Of a stretch of 64,000 nt of DNA, positions 51,386 to 62,285 are shown one piece after another. The notes beneath the pieces are model-generated. The model did no database searches, was not told the origin of the DNA, and saw nothing but the letters and a program-made list of their open reading frames with translations. Each line of letters starts with the position of its first letter. The stretch's first letter is position 1. A program made the translations under genes and the position numbers. This stretch comes from Hydractinia symbiolongicarpus (lineage: Eukaryota > Cnidaria > Hydrozoa > Anthoathecata > Hydractiniidae), in the NCBI RefSeq assembly GCF_029227915.1, contig NC_079885.1, forward strand, positions 4,092,001-4,156,000. Reading direction: 5' to 3'.

Positions 51386-53529
51386 GTACTAATATGTGAC
51401 GCAACTGTTGTAACTCAAACGGATTTATACCATTAGAAAGTCATTGAAATGTAGTTTTTAAAACTGTTTCTATTTCTTCAGCGCCCAATAACGGCTAGGA
51501 TTGGTCCCACAGTAAAAAAATGACTTATTTTATATAAATGTTTAAGTGAAGCGCTACCATAGGGCTGAGTGTAATCGCTGAATTCCTGCAATCATGTCCA
51601 ATTAAGAAGAATGTTATTCCTTGGGTCCAATTGTCTCACTTATCACATTTATAAAGTCGCAGTCGAAAATCAGTTCAATTAAGTCCCACAGTCAATCGTT
51701 TCACTGTTAAAAGCGATACAACCTAGTATTACCAGAAAAATATCACTTAATACATGTTGGTACGAATATGTGACGCAACCGTTGTAACTCAAACGGACTT
51801 ATACCGTTAGAAAGTCATTGAAATGTAGTTTTTGAAACTGCTTTTATTTCTTCAACGCGCGCTAACGGCCAGGATTGGTTCCACAGTAAGAAATGACTTA
51901 TTTATCAAAACTTTAAAATGAAGTACTACCACAGCGCCCAGTGAAATCGGTAAATTCCAGCAATCATGTCAAATTAAGAAGAATGTTATTCCTTGGAGTC
52001 CAATTGGCTCATTTATCACATTTATAAGGTCACAGTACAGAATCACTTCAATTATGTCCCACAGTCAATCGTTTCACTGTCAAAAGCAATACAACTTAGT
52101 AATATCGGAAAAAAATCACTAAATACATGTTGGTACGAATATGTGACGTAACCGTTGTAGTTGAAACGGACTGATACCGTTAGAAAGTCAATGAAATGTA
52201 GTATTTGAAACTGTCTCTATTTCTTCAGCGCGCACTAACGGCTAGGATTGGTCCAACAGTAAAAAAGGACTTATTTTATAAAAAATTTTAAAGTGAAGCG
52301 CTACCACAGCGCCCAGTGAAATCGGTAAATTCCAGCAATCATGTCAAGGTAAGAAGAATGTTATTTCTTGGGTCCAATTGTCTCACTTATCACATTTATA
52401 TGATCACAGTCCAAAATAAGTTTAATTAAGTCCCACAGTCCATCGTTTCACTGTTAAAAGCGATGCATCCTAGTAATATCCGAATACTATCGCTAAATAC
52501 ATGTTGGTACAAATATGTGACGCAACCGTTGTAACTCAAACGGATTTATACCGCTAGAAAGTCATTGAAATGTAATTTTTAGAACTGTTTCTATTTCTTC
52601 AGCGCGCGATAACGGCTAGGATTGGTCCCACAGTAAAAAAATCACTTATTTTATATAAATTTTTAAGTGAAGCGCTACCATAGGGCCGAGTGTAATAGCT
52701 GAATTCCAGAAATCATGTCAAATTAAGAAGAATGTTATTTCTTGGAATCCAATTGGCTCACTTATCACATTTATAAGGTCACAGTCCAGAATCACTTCAA
52801 TTAAGTCCCACAGGCAATCGTTTCATTGTCAAAAGCAATACAACTTAGCAATATCGGAAAAAATTCACTAAATACATGTTGGTACGAATATGTGACGTAA
52901 CCGTTGTAGTTGAAACGGACTGATACCGTTAGAAAGTCAATGAAATGTAGTAAATGAAACTGTCTCTATTTCTTCAGCGCGCACTAACGGCTAGGATTGG
53001 TCCAACAGTAAAAAAGGACATATTTTATAAAAATTTTTAACTGAAGCGCTACCACTGCGCCCAGTGAAATCGGTAAATTCCAGCAATCATGTCAACGTAA
53101 GAAGAATGTTATTTCTTGGGTCCAATTGTCTCACTTATCACATTTATAAGTTCACAGTCCAAAATAAGTTCAATTAAGTCCCACAGTCCATCGTTTCACT
53201 GTTAAAAGCGATGCATCCTAGTAATATCCGAATACTATCGCTAAATACATGTTGGCACGAATATGTGACGCAACCGCTGTAACTCAAACGGATTTACACC
53301 GCCAGAAAGTCAATGAAATGTAGTCTTTGAAACTGTTCCTATTTATTCGACGCGTGCTAACGGCCAGGATTGGTCCCACAGTAAAAACTGACTTATTTTA
53401 TATAAATTTTCAAGTGAAGCGCTACCTTAGGGCCGAGTGTAATCGCTGAATTCCAGCAATCTTGTCAAATTAAGAAGAATGTTCTTCCTTGGAGTCCAAT
53501 TGGCTCATTTATTACATTTATAAGGTCAC

Positions 53530-54541
53530 AGTCCAGAATCACTTCAATTAAGTCCCACAGGCAATCGTTTCACTGTCAAAAGCAATGCAACTTAGTAATA
53601 TCGGAAAAATATCACTAAATACATCTTAGTACGGATATGTGACGTAACCGTTGTAGTTGAAACGGACTGATACCTTTAGAAAGTCAATGAAATGTAGTAT
53701 TTGAAACTGTCTCTAATTCTTCAGCGCGCGCTAACGGCTAGGATTGGTCCCACAATAAAAAATGACTTATTTTATCTAAATTTTTAAGTGAAGCGCTACC
53801 ATTGGGCCGAGTGTAATCGCTGAATTCCAGAAATCATGTCAAATTAAGAAGAATGTTATTCCTTGGAATCAAATTGGCTTATCTATCACATTAAAAAGGT
53901 CACAGTCCAGAATCACTTCAATTAAGTCCCACAGGCAATCGTTTCACTGTCAAAAGCAATACAACTTAGTATATCGGAAAAAAATCACTAAATACATGTT
54001 GGTACGAATATGTGACGTAACCGTTGTAGTTGAAACGGACTGATACCTTTGGAAAGTCAATGAAATGTAGTATTTGAAACTGTCTCTATTTCTTTAGCTC
54101 GCGCTAACGGCTGGGATTGGTCCCACAGTAAAAAATGACTTATTTTATCTAAATTTTTAAGTGAAGCGCTACCATTGGGCCGAGTGTAATCGCTGAATTG
54201 CAGCAATCATGTCAAATTAAGAAGAATGTTATTCCTTGGAATCCAATTGGCTCATCTATCACATTAATAAGGTCACAGTCCAGAATCACTTCAATTAAGT
54301 CCCACAGGCAATCGTTTCACTGTCAAAAGCAATACAACTTAGTAATATCGGAAAAAAATCACTAAATACATGTTGTACGAATATGTGACGTAACCGTCGT
54401 AGTTGAAACGGACTGATACCGTTAGAAAGTCAATGAAATGTAGTATTTGAAACTGTCTCTATTTCTTCAGCGCGCACTAACGGCTAAGATTGGTCCCACA
54501 GTAAGAAAAAACTTATTTTATGAAAATTTTAAAGTGAAGCG
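53530..54541 (+). repeat. 2,241 bp HOR, first copy of the repeated 1.0 kb segment
   Basis: This segment recurs at 55,770-56,783 with an offset of 2,241-2,242 (six monomers). Diagnostic variants include ATACATCTTAGTACGG, GTCTCTAATTCTTCAG, CACATTAAAAAGGTCACAG, TAGCTCGCGCTAACGG and CAGTAAGAAAAAACTTATT. The first copy lacks two G in ATGTTGTACGAA at about 54,371 where the second has ATGTTGGTACGAA. Confidence 0.84.
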
Positions 54542-55769
54542 CTACCACAGCGCCCAGTGAAATCGGTAAATTCCAGCAATCATGTCAAGGTAAGAAGAAT
54601 GTTACTTCTTGGGTCCAATTGTCTCACTTATCACATTTATAAGGTCACAGTCCAAAATAAGTTCAATTAAGTCCCACAGTCCATCGTTTCACTGTTAAAA
54701 GCGATGCATCCTAGTAATATCCGAATACTATTGCTAAATACATGTTGGTACGAATATGTGACGCAACCGTTGTAACTCAAACGGATTTACACCGCCAGAA
54801 GGTCAATGAAATGTAGTCTTTGAAACTGTTCCTATTTATTTGACGCGTGCTAACGGCCAGGATTGGTCCCACAGTAAAAACTGATTTATTTTATATAAAT
54901 TTTCAAGTGAAGCGCTAGCTTAGGGCCGAGTGTATACGCTGAATTCCAGCAATCTTGTCAAATTAAGAAGAATGTTCTTCCTTGTAGTCCAATTGGCTCA
55001 TTTATTACATTTATAAGGTCACAGTACAGAATCACTTCAATTAAGACCCACAGTCAATCGTTTCACTGTCAAAAGCAATACAACTTAGTAATATCCGAAT
55101 ACTATCGCTAAATACATGTTGGTACGAATATGTGACGCAACCGTTGCAACTCAAACGGATTTACACCGCCAGTAGGTCAATGAAATGTAGTCTTTGAAAC
55201 TGTTCCTATTTATTCAGCGCGTGCTAACGGCCAGGATTGGTCCTACAGTAAAAACTGACTTATTTTATATAAATTTTTAAGTGAAGCGCTACCACAGCGC
55301 CCAGTGAAATCGGTAAATTCCAGCAATCATGTCAAGGTAAGAAGAATGTTATTTCTTGGGTCCTATTGTCTCACTTATCATATTTATAAGGTCACAGTCC
55401 AAAATAAGTTCAATTAAGTCCCACAGTCCATCGTTTTACTGATAAAAGCGATACATACTAGTAATATCCAAATACTATCGCTAAATACATGTTGGTACGA
55501 ATATGTGACGCAACTGTTGTAACTCAAACGGATTTATACCGTTAGAAAGTCATTGAAATGTAGTTTTTAAAACTGTTTCTATTTCCTCAGCGCCCGATTA
55601 CGGCTAGGATTGGTCCCACAGTAAAAAAATGACTTATTTTATATAAATGTTTAAGTGAAGCGCTACCATAGGGCCGAGTGCAATCGCTGAATTCCACAAA
55701 TCATGTCAAATTATGAAGAATGTTATTCCTTGTAATCCAATTGTCTCATCTATTACATTTATAAGGTCA

Positions 55770-56783
55770 CAGTCCAGAATCACTTCAATTAAGTTCCACA
55801 GGCAATCGTTTCACTGTCAAAAGCAATGCAACTTAGTAATATCGGAAAAATATCACTAAATACATCTTAGTACGGATATGTGACGTAACCGTTGTAGTTG
55901 AAACGGACTGATACCTTTAGAAAGTCAATGAAATGTAGTATTTGAAACTGTCTCTAATTCTTCAGCGCGCGCTAACGGCTAGGATTGGTCCCACAATAAA
56001 AAATGACTTATTTTATCTAAATTTTTAAGTGAAGCGCTACCATTGGGCCGAGTGTAATCGCTGAATTCCAGAAATCATGTCAAATTAAGAAGAATGTTAT
56101 TCCTTGGAATCCAATTGGCTTATCTATCACATTAAAAAGGTCACAGTCCAGAATCACTATAATTAAGTCCCACAGGCAATCGTTTCACTGTCAAAAGCAA
56201 TACAACTTTGTATATCGGAAAAAAATCACTAAATACATGTTGGTACGAATATGTGACGTAACCGTTGTAGTTGAAACGGACTGATACCTTTGGAAAGTCA
56301 ATGAAATGTAGTATTTGAAACTGTCTCTATTTCTTTAGCTCGCGCTAACGGTTGGGATTGGTCCCACAGTAAAAAATGACTTATTTTATCTAAATTTTTA
56401 AGTGAAGCGCTACCATTGGGCAGAGTGTAATCGCTGAATTGCAGCAATCATGTCAAATTAAGAAGAATGTTATTCCTTGGAATCCAATTGGCTCATCTAT
56501 CACATTAATAAGGTCACAGTCCAGAATCACTTCAATTAAGTCCCACAGGCAATCGTTTCACTGTCAAAAGCAATACAACTTAGTAATATCGGAAAAAAAT
56601 CACTAAATACATGTTGGTACGAATATGTGACGTAACCGTCGTAGTTGAAAGGGAATGATACCGTTAGAAAGTCAATGAAATGTAGTATTTGAAACTGTCT
56701 CTATTTCTTCAGCGCGCACTAACGGCTAAGATTGGTCCCACAGTAAGAAAAAACTTATTTTATGAAAATTTTAAAGTGAAGCG
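55770..56783 (+). repeat. 2,241 bp HOR, second copy of the repeated 1.0 kb segment
   Basis: The counterpart of 53,530-54,541. ATCGGAAAAATATCAC starts at 53,600 and 55,841. Copies part company just after GAAGCGCTAC near 56,783, where the second copy reads TATAGGGCCGAG and the first reads CACAGCGCCC, so the exchange point lies within the hairpin region of the unit. Confidence 0.84.
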
Positions 56784-57969
56784 CTACTATAGGGCCGAGT
56801 GTAATCGCTGAATTCCAGAAATCATGTCAAATTAAGAAGAATGTTATTCCTTGGAATCCAATTGGCTCACTTATCACATTTAAAAGGTCACAGTCCAAAA
56901 TAAGTTTAATTAAGTCCCACAGTCCATCGTTTCACTGTTAAAAGCGATGCATCCTAGTAATATCCGAATATTATCGCTAAATACATGTTGGTACAAATAT
57001 GTGACGTAACCGTTGTAGATGAAACGGACTGATACCTTTAGAAAGTCAATGAAATGTAGTATTTGAAACTGTCTCTATTTCTTCAGCGCGCGCAAACAGC
57101 TAGAATTGGTCCCACAGTAAAAAATGACTTATTTTATCTAAATTTTTAAGTGAAGCCCTACCATTGGGCCGAGTGTAATCGCTGAATTGCAGCAATCATG
57201 TCAAATTAAGAAGAATGTTATTCCTTGGAATCCAATTGGCTCATCTATCACATTCATAAGGTCACAGTCCAGAATCACTTCAATTAAGTCCCACACTCAA
57301 TCGTTTCACTGTCAAAAGCAATGCAACTTAGTAATATCGGAAAAAAATCACTAAATACATGTTGGTACAAATATGTGACGTAACTGTTGTAGTTGAAACG
57401 GACTGATACCTTTAGAAAGTCAATGAAATATAGTTTTTGAAAATGTTTCTATTTCTTCAGCGCGTGCTAACGGCTAGGGATGGTCCCACAGTACAAAATG
57501 ACTTATTTATCTAAACTTTTATATAAAGCGCTACCACAGCGCCCAGTGAAATCGGTAAATTCCAGCAATCATGTCAAATTAAGAAGAATGTTGTTTCTTG
57601 GGTGCAATTGTCTCACTTATCACATTTATAATTTCACAGTCCAAAATCAGTTCAATTAAGTCCCACAGTCAATCGTTTCACTGTTAAAAGCGATACAACC
57701 TAGTAATACCAGAAAGATATCACTAAATACATGTTGGTACGAATATGTGACGCAACCGCTGTAACTCAAACGGACTGATACCGTTAGAAAGTCATTGAAA
57801 TGTAATTGTTGAAACTGCCTCTATTTCTTCAACGGGCGCTACCGGCCAGGATTGGTCTCAAAGTAAAAAATGACTTATTTTATATAAATTTTTAAGTGAA
57901 AGGCTACCATGTGGCCGAGTGTAATCGCTGAATTCCAGCAATCATGTCAAGTTAAGAAGAATGTTATTC

Positions 57970-59300
57970 CTTGGAGTCCAATTGGCTCATTTATCACATT
58001 TATGAGGTCACAGTACAGAATCACTTCAATTAAGTCCCGCAGTCAATCGTTTCACTGTCAAAAGCAATACAACTTAGTAATATCGGAAAAAAATCACTAA
58101 GTACATGTTGGTACGAATACGTGACGCAACAGATGTAACTTAAGTGGATTGACACCGTTAGAAAGTCAATGAAATGTAGTTTTTGAAAATGTTTCTATTT
58201 CTTCAGCGCGTGCTAACGGCTAGGATCGGTCCCACAATACAAAATGATTTATTTATCTAAACTTTTATATAAAGCGCTACCACAGCGCCCAGTGAAATCG
58301 GTAAATTCTAGCAATCATGTCAAATTAAAAAGAATGTTGTTTCTTGGGTCCAATTGTCTCACTTATCACATTTATAAAGTCACAGTCCAAAATCAGTTCA
58401 ATTAAGTCCCACAGTCAATCCTTTCACTGTTAAAAGCGATACAACTTAGTATTACCAGAAAAATATCACTTAATACATGTTGGTACGAATATGTGACGCA
58501 ACCGTTGCAACTCAAGCGGACTGATACCATTAGAAAGTCATTAAAAGTAGTTTTTGAAACTGCTTCTATTTCTTCAAAGCGCTACCGGCCAGGATTGGTC
58601 CCACAGTAAAAAAAGACTTATTTATCTAAATTTTTAAATGAAGCGCTCCAAACAGCGACCAGTGTAATCGCTGAGTTCCGGCAATCATATCAAATTAAGA
58701 AGAATGTCATTTCTTGGTGTCCATTTCGCTCACTTATCACATTTATAAGGTCACAGTCCAAAGTTACTTCAATTAAGTCCCAGAGTCAATCGTTTCACTG
58801 TTAAAAGCGATACAACTTAGTAATATCGGAAAAAAATCACTAAATACATGTTGGTACGAATATGTGACGCAACCGTTGTGACTCAAGCGGATTGATACCG
58901 TTAGAAAATCATTGAAATGTAGTCTTTGAAACTGTTCCTCCTTATTCAGCGCGTGCTAACGGCCAGGATTGGTCCCACAGTAAAAAATGACTTATTTTAT
59001 ATAAAGTTTTAAGTGAAGCGCTACCACAGCGCCCAGTGAAATCGGTAAATTCCACCAATCATGTCAAATTGAGAAGAATGTTATTTCTTGGGTCCAATTT
59101 TCTCACTTATCACATTTATAAAGTCACAGTCCAAAATCAGTTCAATTAAGTCCCACAGTCAATCGTTTCACTGTTAAAAGCGATACAACCTAGTATTACC
59201 AGAAAAATATCACTTAATACATGTTGGTACGAATATGTGACGCAACCGTTGTAACTCAAACGGACTGATACCGTTAGAAAGTCATGGAAATGTAGTTTTT
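57970..59300 (+). repeat. 2,983 bp HOR, first copy
   Basis: About 1.3 kb that recurs at about 60,955-62,285 with offset 2,983 (eight monomers). GGCTAGGATCGGTCCCAC lies at 58,218 and 61,201; GTGACTCAAGCGG at 58,878 and 61,861. Differences are few, for example CAAATTAAAAAGAATG against CAAATTAAGAAGAATG and CAATCCTTTCAC against CAATCGTTTCAC. A shortened CpG box, TTCTTCAAAGCGCTACCGG, is shared by both copies. Confidence 0.85.
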
Positions 59301-60016
59301 GAAACTGCATCTATTTCTTCAACGCGCGCTAACGGCCAGGATTGGTCCCAAAGTAAAAAAAGACTTATTTATCTAAATTTTTAAATGAAGCGCCCCAAAC
59401 AGCGACCAGTGTAATCGCTGAGTTCCGGCAATCATGTCAAATTAAGAAAAATGTTTTTCCTTGGAGTGCAATTGGCTCATTTATCACATTTATAAGGTCA
59501 CAGTACAGAATCACTTCAATTAAGTCCCGCAGTCAATCGTTTCACTGTCAAAAGCAATACAACTTAGTATTATCGGAAAAAAATCACTAAGTACATGTTG
59601 GTACGAATACGTGACGCAACAGATGTAACTTAAGCGGATTGACACCGTTAGAAAGTCAATGAAATGTAGTTTTTGAAAATGTTTCTATTTCTTCAGCGCG
59701 TGCTAACGGCTAGGATTGGCCCCACAGTACAAAATGATTTATTTATCTAAACTTTTTTATAAAGCGCTACCACAGCGCCCAACGAAATCGGTAAATTCCA
59801 GCAATCATGTCAAATTAAGAAAAAGGTTTTTCCTTGGAGTGCAATTGGCTCATTTATCACATTTATAAGGTCACAGTACAGAATCACTTCAATTAAGTCC
59901 CGCAGTCAATCGTTTCACTGTCAAAAGCAATACAACTTAGTAATATCGGAAAAAAATCACTAAGTACATGTTGGTACGAATACGTGACGCAACAGATGTA
60001 ACTTAAGTGGATTGAC
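58897..60016 (+). repeat. Perfect 1,120 bp tandem duplication, copy 1
   Basis: This trimer is followed directly by an identical copy at 60,017-61,136. I compared the two line by line and found no difference from 58,897 to 60,027 against 60,017-61,147; the 11 bp excess over the unit is the overlap expected of a tandem duplication. The unit contains one CACTTAATACATG monomer, one CACTAAGTACATG monomer and a further CACTAAGTACATG variant with AAAAGGTTTTTCCTTGG. Confidence 0.93.
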
Positions 60017-61136
60017 ACCGTTAGAAAATCATTGAAATGTAGTCTTTGAAACTGTTCCTCCTTATTCAGCGCGTGCTAACGGCCAGGATTGGTCCCACAG
60101 TAAAAAATGACTTATTTTATATAAAGTTTTAAGTGAAGCGCTACCACAGCGCCCAGTGAAATCGGTAAATTCCACCAATCATGTCAAATTGAGAAGAATG
60201 TTATTTCTTGGGTCCAATTTTCTCACTTATCACATTTATAAAGTCACAGTCCAAAATCAGTTCAATTAAGTCCCACAGTCAATCGTTTCACTGTTAAAAG
60301 CGATACAACCTAGTATTACCAGAAAAATATCACTTAATACATGTTGGTACGAATATGTGACGCAACCGTTGTAACTCAAACGGACTGATACCGTTAGAAA
60401 GTCATGGAAATGTAGTTTTTGAAACTGCATCTATTTCTTCAACGCGCGCTAACGGCCAGGATTGGTCCCAAAGTAAAAAAAGACTTATTTATCTAAATTT
60501 TTAAATGAAGCGCCCCAAACAGCGACCAGTGTAATCGCTGAGTTCCGGCAATCATGTCAAATTAAGAAAAATGTTTTTCCTTGGAGTGCAATTGGCTCAT
60601 TTATCACATTTATAAGGTCACAGTACAGAATCACTTCAATTAAGTCCCGCAGTCAATCGTTTCACTGTCAAAAGCAATACAACTTAGTATTATCGGAAAA
60701 AAATCACTAAGTACATGTTGGTACGAATACGTGACGCAACAGATGTAACTTAAGCGGATTGACACCGTTAGAAAGTCAATGAAATGTAGTTTTTGAAAAT
60801 GTTTCTATTTCTTCAGCGCGTGCTAACGGCTAGGATTGGCCCCACAGTACAAAATGATTTATTTATCTAAACTTTTTTATAAAGCGCTACCACAGCGCCC
60901 AACGAAATCGGTAAATTCCAGCAATCATGTCAAATTAAGAAAAAGGTTTTTCCTTGGAGTGCAATTGGCTCATTTATCACATTTATAAGGTCACAGTACA
61001 GAATCACTTCAATTAAGTCCCGCAGTCAATCGTTTCACTGTCAAAAGCAATACAACTTAGTAATATCGGAAAAAAATCACTAAGTACATGTTGGTACGAA
61101 TACGTGACGCAACAGATGTAACTTAAGTGGATTGAC
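60017..61136 (+). repeat. Perfect 1,120 bp tandem duplication, copy 2
   Basis: Identical to the preceding 1,120 bp by direct reading. It stops matching at 61,148, where TTAGAAAGTC replaces TTAGAAAATC. Beyond that point the sequence follows the 2,983 bp register from about 58,160, so the duplication is embedded inside the larger eight-monomer repeat and is younger than it. Confidence 0.93.
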
Positions 61137-62285
61137 ACCGTTAGAAAGTCAATGAAATGTAGTTTTTGAAAATGTTTCTATTTCTTCAGCGCGTGCTAAC
61201 GGCTAGGATCGGTCCCACAATACAAAATGATTTATTTATCTAAACTTTTATATAAAGCGCTACCACAGCGCCCAGTGAAATCGGTAAATTCTAGCAATCA
61301 TGTCAAATTAAGAAGAATGTTGTTTCTTGGGTCCAATTGTCTCACTTATCACATTTATAAAGTCACAGTCCAAAATCAGTTCAATTAAGTCCCACAGTCA
61401 ATCGTTTCACTGTTAAAAGCGATACAACTTAGTATTACCAGAAAAATATCACTTAATACATGTTGGTACGAATATGTGACGCAACCGTTGCAACTCAAGC
61501 GGACTGATACCATTAGAAAGTCATTAAAAGTAGTTTTTGAAACTGCTTCTATTTCTTCAAAGCGCTACCGGCCAGGATTGGTCCCACAGTAAAAAAAGAC
61601 TTATTTATCTAAATTTTTAAATGAAGCGCTCCAAACAGCGACCAGTGTAATCGCTGAGTTCCGGCAATCATATCAAATTAAGAAGAATGTCATTTCTTGG
61701 TGTCCATTTCGCTCACTTATCACATTTATAAGGTCACAGTCCAAAGTTACTTCAATTAAGTCCCAGAGTCAATCGTTTCACTGTTAAAAGCGATACAACT
61801 TAGTAATATCGGAAAAAAATCACTAAATACATGTTGGTACGAATATGTGACGCAACCGTTGTGACTCAAGCGGATTGATACCGTTAGAAAATCATTGAAA
61901 TGTAGTCTTTGAAACTGTTCCTCCTTATTCAGCGCGTGCTAACGGCCAGGATTGGTCCCACAGTAAAAAATGACTTATTTTATATAAAGTTTTAAGTGAA
62001 GCGCTACCACAGCGCCCAGTGAAATCGGTAAATTCCACCAATCATGTCAAATTAAGAAGAATGTTATTTCTTGGGTCCAATTTTCTCACTTATCACATTT
62101 ATAAAGTCACAGTCCAAAATCAGTTCAATTAAGTCCCACAGTCAATCGTTTCACTCTTAAAAGCGATACAACCTAGTATTACCAGAAAAATATCACTTAA
62201 TACATGTTGGTACGAATATGTGACGCAACCGTTGTAACTCAAACGGACTGATACCGTTAGAAAGTCATGGAAATGTAGTTTTTGA
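60955..62285 (+). repeat. 2,983 bp HOR, second copy
   Basis: The partner of 57,970-59,300. It ends near 62,290, where AACTGCTTCTATTTCTTCAAAGCGC replaces AACTGCATCTATTTCTTCAACGCGC. The spacing of 2,983 bp includes the extra 1,120 bp trimer, so before that duplication the two copies would have been 1,863 bp (five monomers) apart. Confidence 0.84.

Larger units (their letters stand above)
48000..57969 (+). repeat. Distinct satellite subfamily zone
   Basis: Monomers here carry a set of variants rare before 48 kb: CGTTGTAGTTGAAACGGAC, ATGTAGTATTTGAAACTG, CACAGGCAATCG, CATGTCAAGGTAAGAAG, ATCCTAGTAATATCCG and CCATTGGGCCGAGTG. The change is gradual over 48,000-49,200. Monomers of three or four subtypes are mixed, with repeats at 746 and 2,241 bp recognisable inside the zone. 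Open frames are almost absent because most units read ATGACTTATTTTATCTAAA or TTTTATATAAA, which alters the frame. No non-satellite sequence is present. Confidence 0.82.

Noticed and set aside
57909-58100. 63-codon frame starting at ATGTGGCCGAGTG
   Set aside because: It is created by a single base change from the common CCATAGGGCCGAG sequence in one monomer, so it is a shadow of the repeat.
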